Source: Leifsonia sp. C5G2 (GTDB taxonomy: Bacteria; Actinomycetota; Actinomycetes; Actinomycetales; Microbacteriaceae). From it: a stretch of DNA of 64,000 bases. The notes under the pieces are model-generated. The model was not told the origin of the DNA and did no database searches. It was given only the letters and a program-made list of their open reading frames with translations. Both the position numbers and the translations under genes were made by a program. The stretch's first letter is position 1. Every line of letters begins with the position of its first letter. The DNA lies in contig NZ_JABFMV010000004.1 of NCBI RefSeq assembly GCF_013359685.1, positions 124,001-188,000 on the forward strand. Direction: 5' to 3'. Shown piece by piece: positions 49,718 through 58,847 of the stretch.

Positions 49718-52700
49718 TCATGGCGTCGTACCCGCCGGCCCGGAGCGCGCTGAGCTGGTCGCGGATCTCGGCCACCTCGCGGTCGCGCTCGACGGACGGG
49801 TCGTCGACGAAGAGCAGCATCGTGGGCAGACTCGTCGCGAAGTAGTCGATGGCAGCGGGGCGTTGCGCATACTCCTCGACCCAGCTCGTGAGCGCGTCCG
49901 TCAGCGCATCGGCGTCATCGCTCAGGCCCAGTCGTCGCAGGGCGACGATGGCAAAGATCGTTTGCGGGCTGAACGGGGTCGCTGCCATCCGCGTGAAGTC
50001 GGAGACCGACCGTGCGGCGCGCCGCCAGTGCTCTGCGGCCCGCTCCGGGTCGCCGGCGGCCGCCCAGGAATCGCCGAGACGGAGATGGTGCTCGGAGACG
50101 TTCGCGAGCAGGTGCCGGGCCTCCCCGAGGCTCTGCGGAGGCCGCAGCGTGTCCTCGAGGTGCGCTATGGCCCGGGTGGGAGCGCCGGCCGAGAGGGCCT
50201 CGTCCGCGAGGGCGAAGCTCGCGCGGTCCCAGGCGTCCAGCACCTGACCTTCGCCGCCCTCCCACGGCTGGAAGCGACGCGCGGCGAGGAGGTCGCGCGC
50301 TTCGCCGGCGCGCCCGATCTCGACGAGCAGGCGAGCGAACGTCACGGTGAGGTCGTCGCGCTGGGCCACCGCATCGGGATGTGCGCTGAGACGTTCCAGG
50401 CGCGCGCGAGCCGGGACTCCGGTGCGTGCCGCGAGCTGGTCGGATTCGAACCAGAGCTTGGCGTCCTCCGGAGCGGACGACAGCGCCCGCTCGTAATGTT
50501 CCGTGGCCCGTGCCGAGTCTTGGTGGATGTTGTAGGCGGCGATGCCGAGGTTTCGTTCCAGGATCGATGCGAGTGCGGGGTCCGGCCGATTCGCCAAAGC
50601 GACGGACCACGCGGCGACCGCGTCGTCGTAGCGGCGGCGGTCGTAGAACCAGTGTCCGACCAGGGCCGAAGCGAGCGGATCCTCCGGAGCGAGCTCCCGC
50701 GCTCGGTTCAGCGCGTCGATGTCGTCCAGCCGCGACGGCAGCGTATTCGTGCTGTCCGTGGCGGACGCGTCCCGGAGGGCGGTCACTGCCCCTTCGCGAT
50801 CTCCGTCTCGGTCGAGGAGTGCCGCACGGTGGTATGCGATAAGCGGCCCGATGTTCACCTGACCGATCGGCCGGGTGCTGAGCGCGCTTTCGGCCTCGTC
50901 GAGGGCCGTGAGCGCCTCGGTGTGGAAGCCGGCCGCAGCATACTCGAGCGCGACATCCAGCAAAGTCGTCGCATCTGCGGAGGCGACGCGTCCGGAGAGG
51001 TGCAGGGCCCAAGCGTCCAGCGGGTCGAGTCGGAGCGTCTCGGCGAGCACGGCGTCCGCTTCGGCGCGCCGCTCGGAGCGGCGGAGCAGCAGGCTCAGGA
51101 GGTCGCGGGCCTGCAGGTGGTTCGGGTCGGCGGCCAGGACGTGGCGCAGAAGGTCGGTGGCCCGCCGATCGTCGTGGTCCCGGGCGGCTTCGCGGGCGAG
51201 CGCGAACTCTGCCGCCACCGCGTAGGCGGCGTCCCACGATGCTCGGGCGAAGGCGTCTCGAGCGTCATCCCGTCGGTCGAGCCGGAGCAATGCCAGCCCG
51301 AGCAGGTAGTGGGCGTCGCCGTGACGCGGCGTCGGCGCCCACGTGGTACGGCGTTCCACCGATGACCGGAGCAATTCGACCGCGTCGATGTAGCGGCCGT
51401 CGCGATACGCCTGACCTCCGAGCGCCGCCGTCGCACGGGACTCGCCGGGGTCGCGGACGAGGACTTCGTTCCAGTACGGAACCGACGAACGGGTCGCGTG
51501 CCGGTACTGGTCCAGGTAGGTCGCGATCTGCACGAGCTCGTCCACGGTCGCGACGTCCGGCGGCTGCGGAGGTTCGACCGCGGAGGGCGGGGTCGTCGCA
51601 CGTCCGCGTGCCGGCTCGATGGTCAGGATGGTCCGCTCACCTCCCCGGGAGGAGACTGTCACGACGAGGTCGGTCTCGGAGTGCTGGCGGTCGTTCCCGA
51701 GTTCGATGGTGCGCGGAGCATCCGGCGTCAGGTCGAGAGCAGCCCGGTGCACCAGTTCGCCCGTGACGGTCCGCACCATGACCTCGGCGCCGATGATCGT
51801 CTCGGAGGCATGCAGCCCGACGACGATGTCCTCGCCGACTCTGAGGCTCGCCGCGAGTTCGGCGCTCGCTTGTGCGGCCGGTCCGATGCGGCGGATGGGG
51901 TACCAGTACTGACTGAAGGTCTTGGTCTCGCCGGGCGCGAGGTAGGCGAAGTCCGGCTGGTTGTCGGTGTACACACCGGCCATGAGCTCGACGTAGGGGC
52001 CGTCGCCGTCGGTGAGATTCGCGTCCCAGGCCCAGCCGAAGGGGGCGTTGCCCCACGTCCACTGCTTCTTGCCCGGTGAGATCGACCGGTCGGCCCAGTG
52101 GACGAAGCCGACCTCCCGACCGTGGTCGTAGCCGCCGAAGAACTCGTCGCCTGTCTCCATGACCATGTACGACGTGGGCACCGGGATGTTGCGGTACCAG
52201 TCGAGGCGGGCCGCGGCCGGGTCGTCGGCGGTCACCCGGTCCTGGTAATCCACGCCGTAGTACGGGGTCGTCGCTTCGGGAAAGGACACGACGGCGCGCT
52301 TGGCATGGTCGGCCACATGGTGGACGTCCCTCGGGAAGAAGGACTGGTAGTCGTCGTTGACCGCGGCCGCGACGTTGGCCCACCAGAGGAAGGTCTGGGT
52401 CGTCTCGCTGCGGTTGTAGAGCCGGACCCGGGCCTCGATGCGCGAGCTGTCCGGACGCAACCGGATGCCGTGCATGCCCTTCATCCGGGCGAATGGGTCG
52501 TGATCGGAGCACCAGACGGTGACGGATCCGTCCTCTTCCTCCTCGATGGTGACGTCGGTCGGGAGGAAGGTGGCGGGGCGATGGTGCTGGGGCCAGTTGA
52601 ACTCGACGCCGCCGGAGATCCAGGGCCCGGCAAGGCCGACCAGAGCCGGCTTGATGACATTGTTGCGGTAGAAGATGTCGTACTCCCCGACCTTGTCGTA

Positions 52701-53009
52701 GGCCACGTGGATGCGTCCGCCCAGCTCGGGCAGGATCAGGAGGCGCATCCACCGGTTCTCCAGGTGGACGGCGTCCCAGCGGTGCGGGACCTTGCTCTGG
52801 CTGATCCGCTCGTGGAACGGTAGCGGGAAGACACGACCCGACGACCCCTGGTACACCCGCGTCTCCAGGAACGCGGGGAACCGGTCCGGCTCCTCGGGAA
52901 GGTAGGAGTCGATGGTCACGGCCTCGCGCCAGGCGGCGACCGGGCGGTCGGCGAGGTGCTCGGGCTGGGCGGGGAGCTCGATGCGTGACGGGGTGTCGCT
53001 GTGGGTCAT
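49662..53009 (-). CDS. DUF5107 protein with a TPR-rich C-terminal half
   Basis: A 1115-residue cytoplasmic protein. Residues about 40-380 form a DUF5107 domain, a galactose-mutarotase-like beta sandwich (RWMRLLILPELGGRIHVAYDKVGEYDIFYRNNVIKPALVGL in pieces). The rest is a chain of tetratricopeptide repeats (AHYLLGLALLRLDRRDDARDAFARA and others). Such proteins accompany glycan utilisation loci; a sugar-binding or hydrolase-like role is likely but unproven. The ATG at 53009 has TACGCT 6 nt upstream. Candidate LacI-type and AraC-type sites lie 57-96 bp upstream. Confidence 0.8.
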   Translation of the reverse strand: MTHSDTPSRIELPAQPEHLADRPVAAWREAVTIDSYLPEEPDRFPAFLETRVYQGSSGRVFPLPFHERISQSKVPHRWDAVHLENRWMRLLILPELGGRIHVAYDKVGEYDIFYRNNVIKPALVGLAGPWISGGVEFNWPQHHRPATFLPTDVTIEEEEDGSVTVWCSDHDPFARMKGMHGIRLRPDSSRIEARVRLYNRSETTQTFLWWANVAAAVNDDYQSFFPRDVHHVADHAKRAVVSFPEATTPYYGVDYQDRVTADDPAAARLDWYRNIPVPTSYMVMETGDEFFGGYDHGREVGFVHWADRSISPGKKQWTWGNAPFGWAWDANLTDGDGPYVELMAGVYTDNQPDFAYLAPGETKTFSQYWYPIRRIGPAAQASAELAASLRVGEDIVVGLHASETIIGAEVMVRTVTGELVHRAALDLTPDAPRTIELGNDRQHSETDLVVTVSSRGGERTILTIEPARGRATTPPSAVEPPQPPDVATVDELVQIATYLDQYRHATRSSVPYWNEVLVRDPGESRATAALGGQAYRDGRYIDAVELLRSSVERRTTWAPTPRHGDAHYLLGLALLRLDRRDDARDAFARASWDAAYAVAAEFALAREAARDHDDRRATDLLRHVLAADPNHLQARDLLSLLLRRSERRAEADAVLAETLRLDPLDAWALHLSGRVASADATTLLDVALEYAAAGFHTEALTALDEAESALSTRPIGQVNIGPLIAYHRAALLDRDGDREGAVTALRDASATDSTNTLPSRLDDIDALNRARELAPEDPLASALVGHWFYDRRRYDDAVAAWSVALANRPDPALASILERNLGIAAYNIHQDSARATEHYERALSSAPEDAKLWFESDQLAARTGVPARARLERLSAHPDAVAQRDDLTVTFARLLVEIGRAGEARDLLAARRFQPWEGGEGQVLDAWDRASFALADEALSAGAPTRAIAHLEDTLRPPQSLGEARHLLANVSEHHLRLGDSWAAAGDPERAAEHWRRAARSVSDFTRMAATPFSPQTIFAIVALRRLGLSDDADALTDALTSWVEEYAQRPAAIDYFATSLPTMLLFVDDPSVERDREVAEIRDQLSALRAGGYDAMISPYRGDDNSMATLRGSA

Positions 53010-53065
53010 GGGTTGAGCGTACGGAGCGAGACCATGCCCCGGAAGGCAAGAACCGCTGGCGTACC

Positions 53066-53105
53066 TGGATGAAACGCTTATCATGTGAGGGCCAAAACGT
53101 TTCTA
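53066..53105. promoter_or_regulatory. Candidate LacI-type operators before the DUF5107 gene
   Basis: ATGAAACGCTTATCAT (53069-53084) is a 12-of-16 symmetric dyad and AAAACGTTTC (53094-53103) contains the perfect palindrome AAACGTTT. Both have the central CG typical of LacI/CcpA-family operators. No lacI gene is in the window. The first also contains the TGGAYRAARYG word shared with other island promoters. Confidence 0.4.
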
Positions 53106-53149
53106 GGGCGGAAGCCTAAGCTCCCGCCCTAGACGATATGGCGATTCCA

Positions 53150-54424
53150 CTACTCCGCGAGGCGGAACCTCTCATTGACCTTCCGCTGGAACGCGACGTT
53201 GCCCCATCCCGGATGGTGCGGGGCCGAGTTGGAGCCGGGGAGCGTCCCCCAGTAGCCGAGTTCGCGGCATACGTCGACGGCGTGTGCGGCGAACTCCTGG
53301 CCGATCGGGCCGTCCTCAAAGTCGGCCTGCAGCGGTGTGTAGCCGATCCAGCCCTCGCCGGCCGCTGCGGGTACACCGTGGTGTCCGGCCCAGATGGCAA
53401 TGGCCTTCAGCCGGGATTCGACCGCATCCCTCATCGCGTGATGCCACTCGGCGTAGTGGCGGTAGAGCCACGCGTCCCACTTGATCGGGTCCACCCAGTC
53501 GTAGGCGTAGAACATACTGGTGCTGATACCGGTGGCCTCCAGCCGCCACGGTTCGATCGTGGTGGTCCACTCGTGGAACGGCGGAGCATCGTCGCGTAGG
53601 AGGGAGATGAGTTCGGCGGTGGGGAACACGGGGGCGGGCTCGCGGAGCTTCGACCATGCCTCGAGCGCGCCGAGCACGCCGTAGACGTAGACGTGGGCGT
53701 GCGCGACCTGCGCGTTCGGCGGCACGGAGTCGAGGTCGAGGTACGGCGGGATGCCGTAGCAGACGGTGGACAGCAGGTCGGGATGCTTCTCCTGCAGGAG
53801 GGTGAGAGCAGCCTCGAGATAGGGCCGCTGGCCCCAGAACGTGTCGACGCCGTCAGGGACGACCTGATCGAGCCGGGAGAGGTCGACCTCGTTGTGCAGC
53901 TCGACGTATGCGATCCGGTCGCGCAGCCCGGCCTCGGCGACGAAGTCGACGAGGCGGGACTGGGCTTCGGCGAGTGCGCGATGCCGTCGGTCCGGTTCGA
54001 TGGCGCGGAGCATGTCGTGCCAGGCAGAAGTCGCCAGGAAGGCGGGGCTCTGCTGGTACTCCCAGGAGGAAACGATGATGAAGCAGTCGTGCCGCTCGGC
54101 GGCGCGGAACAGTTCGAGCAGGTGCTGACGGCCGTCGATAGTGGCGCCGCCCCCTGCGTCGTACCAGCGGGTTCTCTGCCCGGTGTCACCTCCCATGTTC
54201 ACGAACTCGAGGGCGGTGGTGTCGATGTCGTGCTCGCCGAAGAGAAGGAGCGGTGCAGCGCAGATGCGGACGGTGTTGTAGCCACGGTCGACGGCTTCCG
54301 CGAAGGCGCGGTCGAGGTCGTCGAACGGCTCGCCGGGTGCGGTCTGTGTGTACCAGGTGAAGTCCCACAGGCTGATGGTCAGCTTCTCGGGGAGGTGGGC
54401 CGGGGTTGGTGCGAGGGAATTCAT
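53150..54424 (-). CDS. Cellulase-like (GH5-type) glycoside hydrolase, cytoplasmic
   Basis: A 424-residue TIM-barrel protein resembling the sugar-binding cellulase-like family. The likely acid/base is Glu179 in YVELHNEVDLS; the nucleophile may be the glutamate of AAGEGWIGY. There is no signal peptide, so it acts on imported oligosaccharides. The ATG at 54424 has AAGGAGAT 3 nt upstream. It lies 32 nt after the permease gene at 54457 and is probably part of the transporter operon. Confidence 0.78.
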   Translation of the reverse strand: MNSLAPTPAHLPEKLTISLWDFTWYTQTAPGEPFDDLDRAFAEAVDRGYNTVRICAAPLLLFGEHDIDTTALEFVNMGGDTGQRTRWYDAGGGATIDGRQHLLELFRAAERHDCFIIVSSWEYQQSPAFLATSAWHDMLRAIEPDRRHRALAEAQSRLVDFVAEAGLRDRIAYVELHNEVDLSRLDQVVPDGVDTFWGQRPYLEAALTLLQEKHPDLLSTVCYGIPPYLDLDSVPPNAQVAHAHVYVYGVLGALEAWSKLREPAPVFPTAELISLLRDDAPPFHEWTTTIEPWRLEATGISTSMFYAYDWVDPIKWDAWLYRHYAEWHHAMRDAVESRLKAIAIWAGHHGVPAAAGEGWIGYTPLQADFEDGPIGQEFAAHAVDVCRELGYWGTLPGSNSAPHHPGWGNVAFQRKVNERFRLAE

Positions 54425-54456
54425 CGATCTCCTTGTCGGAACGGGGGTCGGACGTC

Positions 54457-55380
54457 TCAGCCCTTGACGCTTCCTTCGGTCAGCCCGGCACGCCAGAAGC
54501 GCTGCAGGCTGATGATCGCGATCATGATCGGGATCACCGACAGCAGGGCGCCGCCGACGGCGAGCTGGTAGAGCTCCGGGTGCCGGTCGGAGACGCTCTG
54601 CCACGAGACGAGGCCGAGCGTGACCGGGTACAGCTTGGGGTCCGAGAGCATGACCAGGGGAAGGAAGAAGTTGTTCCAGATGCCGATGAACTGGAAGAGG
54701 AGCACGGTGACCGCTGCCGGGGCCATCAACCGCAACACGAGGCCGAAGAAGATCCGGGCCTCTCCGGCGCCGTCCAGACGACTGGCCTCGAGCAGGCTAT
54801 CCGGCACCGCTGCCGTCGCGTAGATGCGGCCGAGGTAGACGCCGAACGGGCTGACGAGTGAGGGTAGGAGCACCGACCAATAGGTGTTGACCAGGCCGAG
54901 CTGGCTCATCAGCAGGAACAGCGGCAGGGCAAGCGCCGTGCCCGGGATCATCACGCCGGCCAGGATCACGTTGAAGAGGAACTCCCGCCCGCGGAACGGG
55001 AACTTCGCCAGGCAGTAACCGGCCATGATCGAGAACACGGTCGCGACGACCGAACCGACGCCCGCGTAGAGCAGGCTGTTCAGGGCCCAGCGGCCGAAGA
55101 TGCCGCCGTCGTAGGTGACGACGTTGACCATGTTCTGGATGAACTGCGGATTGTCGAGCAGCATCCCCGAGGATCCGAACAGGGCCGCGGTGGACTTCGT
55201 CGACGCGATGATGAGCCAGTACACCGGGAACAGGAAGTAGACCGCGGCGACGGCGAGGCCGAAGGTGACGAGGATGCGCCACTTCAGCGCCCGGCGGGGT
55301 CGACGGCGTCGCCCGTCCTCCGGAGCGGTCTCGGCGCCCGGGAGCGGGCGTACGACGGGGTTCTCGCGGAGGACGGTCAT
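54457..55380 (-). CDS. Sugar ABC transporter permease, MalG type
   Basis: A 307-residue inner-membrane permease with six helices. The EAA loop reads LLEASRLDGAGEARIFFGLVL. It imports a sugar with the partner permease at 55377 and the lipoprotein at 56350. The ATG at 55380 overlaps the partner's stop codon (ATGA). No ATPase gene accompanies the system, so it probably uses a shared MsiK-type ATPase, as is common in actinobacterial sugar importers. Confidence 0.92.
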   Translation of the reverse strand: MTVLRENPVVRPLPGAETAPEDGRRRRPRRALKWRILVTFGLAVAAVYFLFPVYWLIIASTKSTAALFGSSGMLLDNPQFIQNMVNVVTYDGGIFGRWALNSLLYAGVGSVVATVFSIMAGYCLAKFPFRGREFLFNVILAGVMIPGTALALPLFLLMSQLGLVNTYWSVLLPSLVSPFGVYLGRIYATAAVPDSLLEASRLDGAGEARIFFGLVLRLMAPAAVTVLLFQFIGIWNNFFLPLVMLSDPKLYPVTLGLVSWQSVSDRHPELYQLAVGGALLSVIPIMIAIISLQRFWRAGLTEGSVKG

Positions 55381-56276
55381 GCGCGTTCCTTTCGACCGTT
55401 GACGAGTTTCAGGAAGCCGAAGGAGAAGGCGCAGGCCACGAGGGCCAGGAGCACCGACTCGGCTGCGGCGAGGCTGTAGTTGTTGTTTGTGAACGCCTCG
55501 TTGTACGCCGAGAGGTTCGGCGTGAAGCTCGACGTGATGGCACTGGAAAGGGGCTTGAGCACCAGAGGTTCGGCGAACAGCTGGATCGTGCCGATGATGG
55601 TGAACACAGTGGTGAGGACGAGCGCGGGCCGGATGAGCGGCAGCTTGATGCGTGTCACCACCTGCCAGGCGTTTGCGCCGTCGATCGACGCGGCCTCGAA
55701 CAGGTCGGCGTCGATCGACTTCAGCTGGGCCACCACGACGAGCATGTTGTAGCCCGCGTACTGCCAGGTGACGATGTTGGCGATGGACCACAGGATCGTG
55801 CCGGCGCCGAGGAAGTCGAGGTGCAGGCCCATCGCGTTCCCGAGGGCGATGATCGGGCTGAGGCCGGGCGTATAGAGGAAGCCCCAGAGGATGGAGGCGA
55901 TGACGCCTGGGACGCCGTAGGGAAGGAAGTAGGAGGAGCGGAAGAACGGCACACCCCACGCGGAGGCGGCGTCGAGCATGAGGGCGAGCGCCGTCGCGAG
56001 GATGATCATCAGCGGCACCTGCACGACCGCGAACAGGAGCACGGTGCCGAGGCTCTGGACGAATTCGGGCTTGCTGAGCGCTGCGATGTAGTTCTGGAAG
56101 CCGACGAAGACCTCCGACGACCCGCCCTGGCCGAACGGGCCAGAGCGCTGCACACCGACCATGCTCTGGTAGATGGCGTAGCCGATGGGGACGACGAGCA
56201 TCGTCGCGAAGAGCACCATGAACGGTGCCAGGAATCCGATGACGGCGAGTCGGCGGCGGCCCAATGACGACCTCAT
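55377..56276 (-). CDS. Sugar ABC transporter permease, MalF type
   Basis: A 299-residue permease with six membrane helices and the EAA loop DLFEAASIDGANAWQVVTRIKLPLIRP. It forms the channel with the MalG-type subunit. The ATG at 56276 lies 74 nt after the substrate-binding protein gene; a hairpin in that gap may reduce permease expression relative to the binding protein. Confidence 0.92.
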   Translation of the reverse strand: MRSSLGRRRLAVIGFLAPFMVLFATMLVVPIGYAIYQSMVGVQRSGPFGQGGSSEVFVGFQNYIAALSKPEFVQSLGTVLLFAVVQVPLMIILATALALMLDAASAWGVPFFRSSYFLPYGVPGVIASILWGFLYTPGLSPIIALGNAMGLHLDFLGAGTILWSIANIVTWQYAGYNMLVVVAQLKSIDADLFEAASIDGANAWQVVTRIKLPLIRPALVLTTVFTIIGTIQLFAEPLVLKPLSSAITSSFTPNLSAYNEAFTNNNYSLAAAESVLLALVACAFSFGFLKLVNGRKERA

Positions 56277-56316
56277 GATGTGTGTTCCTCTCGTGCTGCG
56301 GTGACCGGGCCGGCGA

Positions 56317-56343
56317 CCGGGGCGGGCGCGGGGCCCGCCCCGG
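56317..56343 (-). terminator. Intercistronic hairpin between the binding-protein and permease genes
   Basis: An 11-bp stem, CCGGGGCGGGC with GCCCGCCCCGG, and a 5-nt loop lie 7 nt past the stop codon at 56350. Partial termination or 3'-end protection here is a common way to make the binding protein more abundant than the permeases. Confidence 0.65.
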
Positions 56344-56349
56344 CTTCGG

Positions 56350-57666
56350 TCAGGACCCGGCGCGGGCCTTGAGGCCCTTGGCCTTCAGGTCGGCCAGTGT
56401 CTGCTTCTGTGCGGCTTCGACCGCATCTACGAAGCTGCCGTTGCCCTCGATGGCGGCCTGGAACCCGTCGTTGAGGTGGGTGTAGGTAGCGGCTGTCGTG
56501 GGGATCCATCCCCACTTGTTGTCGATCGACTTGTCGGCTTGCTCGAAGACCTCCTTGTTGGCGTTCTGCCCGCCCAGGAACGGGTTGGGCTTATCCAGGG
56601 CGGAGCCGTCGAGCGCGCCCTTGGCCGCCGGCCAGCCGTAGCCGCCGGCGATCAGCAGGTCGATGCTCTTGGGGTCGGTGTTCAGCCAGTACGCGAACTT
56701 CTCCGCGGCTTGCGCGTTCTTGGTTCCCTTGAGGACGGCGGTGGCCGATCCGCCCCAGTTTGCGGAAGCGAAGTCGCCGTCGCCCCACTGCGGCATGGGG
56801 GCGACACGCCACTTGCCGCTGGTCGCCGGAGCGTTGCCGGAGAGGATCGCGTCGCCCCATTGCGCCGACGGCCAGGCGGCGATGTTGCCGTTCTGCAGGT
56901 CGCTGTACCAGCCGTTGGCGAAGTCGGGCTCGGTCTTGATGAGGCCCTGCTCGCGGAGCTTGTCCCAGTACTCCGCCACCTTGATGGTCTGCGGGGAGTC
57001 GATGTTCACGGTCCAGGTGTCGCCGTCGAGCCCGAACCAGCGTGCGCCGGCCTGCCAGGCGAGCGCGGTGAACCAGGCCGAGTTGCCGGGCGGGAAGGTG
57101 TTGATGTACTGGTTCGGGTTGGCGTCGTGGATTTTCTTGGCGTCGGCCGCGTACTCGTCCCAGGTCTTCGGTGGGGTGATGCCGAGCGAGTCGAAGATGT
57201 CGGAGCGATAGAAGAGGCCCATCGGACCGGAGGCTTGTGGGACAGCGTAGATGGAGTCTCCGAAGGTGGTCTGGCTCAGCTGCCAATCGACGAACTTGGA
57301 GCCCTTGTCGCCCATCCCCAGCGGCTTGAGGTCGACGAGACCATTCTCCAGGACGAAGCCCGGGAGCTCCTGGTACTCGACTTGGGCGACGTCAGGCGCT
57401 CCCTTGCCGGCCTTCAGTGCGGAGTGCATCTTCGCGTAGGTGCCCGAGCTGCCGGCCGGGGTGATGTCGAGCTTGACCTGGATGTCGGGGTTCTCCTGGT
57501 TCCAGAGGTCGACGGCCTTGTCGATGCCGGGGACCCAGGACCAGAACGTGAGCTCGACCTTCCCGGAGGGGGCCGCGTTGTCGGCCGCGCTGTTGCTGGA
57601 GCAGGCGGTGGTGGCGAAGACCGCTGCGACCGCTGCCACCGCGGCGATGGTTCTGAACCGCTTCAT
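56350..57666 (-). CDS. Sugar ABC transporter substrate-binding lipoprotein
   Basis: A 438-residue family 1 solute-binding protein. The signal peptide and lipobox are AAVFATTACSS near residue 22. Binding-protein motifs include LTFWSWVPGIDKAVDLWNQENP, QVEYQELPGFV and ATAVLKGTKNAQAAEKFAYWL. Aromatic-rich loops (WFTALAWQAGARWFG) suit stacking on sugars; with the beta-galactosidases around, galactosides are the likely cargo. The ATG at 57666 has AGAGAGAA upstream. It is first in the importer operon. Confidence 0.92.
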   Translation of the reverse strand: MKRFRTIAAVAAVAAVFATTACSSNSAADNAAPSGKVELTFWSWVPGIDKAVDLWNQENPDIQVKLDITPAGSSGTYAKMHSALKAGKGAPDVAQVEYQELPGFVLENGLVDLKPLGMGDKGSKFVDWQLSQTTFGDSIYAVPQASGPMGLFYRSDIFDSLGITPPKTWDEYAADAKKIHDANPNQYINTFPPGNSAWFTALAWQAGARWFGLDGDTWTVNIDSPQTIKVAEYWDKLREQGLIKTEPDFANGWYSDLQNGNIAAWPSAQWGDAILSGNAPATSGKWRVAPMPQWGDGDFASANWGGSATAVLKGTKNAQAAEKFAYWLNTDPKSIDLLIAGGYGWPAAKGALDGSALDKPNPFLGGQNANKEVFEQADKSIDNKWGWIPTTAATYTHLNDGFQAAIEGNGSFVDAVEAAQKQTLADLKAKGLKARAGS

Positions 57667-58095
57667 GTCGGATTCTCTCTTCTGGGGTGCGATGCTGCCC
57701 CGGCTCGATCGAGCGCGGGTTCGTTTCCCAGTGCGAGAGGCGACGGCCAACCGACGGATCAGCCGGACGATGACGCGACTCGACGCTGAGGATTGAGACG
57801 AGGGTAAGTCGACCGCTGCGACGGCGAGAAGTCGAGAACTGACGGAAAACATGGACGAAATGACGATCGGTGTCGACGGCTCACATGCCCTGGCGCTGGC
57901 GTGGACCGCTTTACGGGGCGAACGCCTGGATTGTTATCTGACTGGACCCTGGCACCTGCTCCCGAATGTGCGAGGAGCATTGAAGGGCCGAATCGCAAGC
58001 GCGGCCGCTCCACGACCCACACCGCAGACTGCGGCGTCGACGGCGAACGGTCTGACGTTGTTGGCCTCCTGCGATCACTCTCCGCAGGATGAGCG
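57667..58095. other. 429-bp intergenic region without a convincing gene
   Basis: It holds the promoter region of the sugar importer operon and a TGGACGAAATG word (57853-57863) like those before the other island operons. A plus-strand frame at 57851-58114 encodes 87 residues with a poor ribosome site, no known motif and an overlap into the next gene. No terminator with a T tract is seen. It probably marks the right edge of the carbohydrate island. Confidence 0.5.
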
Positions 58096-58443
58096 TCACG
58101 CAGACGTCTCCTGACTCTCCCCGAACAGCTCCTTGGCGATGGCCATCGCCGACATGGCCTTGGGCCAGCCCGCGTAGAACGCCAGGTGGGTGATCGCCTC
58201 GATGAGCTCCTCCTGGGTGACGCCGTTCTGCACGGCGAAGGGGAGATGGAAGCGGAGTTGTTCGAGGTTGCCCCCGACGAGGAGCGCGGTCACGGTGATG
58301 AGGCTGCGGTCCCGCTTGGAGAGGCCGGGGCGCTCCCACACCTCGTCGAAGAGCACCTGGTCGGTGTAGTGAACGAGGCCGGGGGCGAAGTCGCCGAAGG
58401 CGCGCTGCCCTCCGGTCCAGCCGTCGCGGGTGTTGTTGGTCAT
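58096..58443 (-). CDS. Carboxymuconolactone decarboxylase-family protein
   Basis: A 115-residue AhpD/CMD-fold protein. The core LSKRDRSLITVTALLVGGNLEQLRFHLPFAVQNGVTQEELIEAITHLAFYAGWP (in pieces) is typical, but the CxxC peroxidase cysteines are missing, so it is closer to the decarboxylase/quinone-related group than to AhpD. The ATG at 58443 overlaps the cupin stop (ATGA) and has AAGGA upstream. It is the last gene of a four-gene operon with a cupin, an alcohol dehydrogenase and an efflux pump. Confidence 0.88.
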   Translation of the reverse strand: MTNNTRDGWTGGQRAFGDFAPGLVHYTDQVLFDEVWERPGLSKRDRSLITVTALLVGGNLEQLRFHLPFAVQNGVTQEELIEAITHLAFYAGWPKAMSAMAIAKELFGESQETSA

Positions 58444-58847
58444 ACGTTTCGTCCTTCGTAGTCGGCCTCGGTGATGTGCTCTTTCCACGTCGTGGTGTCC
58501 GCGGGTTCGTCAGCGGACTCCAACATGGCGATGTGCTCCATGAAGCAACCGGGTGCCGCGGCGTGCCAGTGGTCCTGGCCGGGCGGCGTGTAGAGGGTCT
58601 GTCCGGGATGCACCTCGATGATGTTGCCGTCGCGGTCGCCGAATCGGGCGACGCCGGCGGTGACCCGAAGGTACTGCCCGCGCGCGTGGCTGTGCCAGGC
58701 GGTGCGGGCGCTGGGGGCGAAGCGGACGAGCGCGACGGTCATCCGCTGGTCGCCGTCGTGTGGGGCGGCGATGGGGTCGACCCAGACGTCGCCGGCGAAC
58801 TGCTCCGGCGGGTTCTTCACCGTGGACGGGGTGGGTTCGATGTTCAT
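58440..58847 (-). CDS. Cupin-domain protein
   Basis: A 135-residue single cupin. Metal ligands show in TAWHSHARGQYLRVTAG and the second motif PGQTLYTPPGQDHWHAA. It resembles small cupins found beside carboxymuconolactone decarboxylases, some of which act as hydroxynitrile lyases; the reaction here is unknown. It overlaps both neighbours by 4 nt, so expression is tightly coupled with the dehydrogenase. Confidence 0.85.
   Translation of the reverse strand: MNIEPTPSTVKNPPEQFAGDVWVDPIAAPHDGDQRMTVALVRFAPSARTAWHSHARGQYLRVTAGVARFGDRDGNIIEVHPGQTLYTPPGQDHWHAAAPGCFMEHIAMLESADEPADTTTWKEHITEADYEGRNV

Noticed and set aside
57851-58114. 87-codon plus-strand frame
   Set aside because: Poor ribosome site, no recognisable motif, and it overlaps the end of the CMD-family gene.
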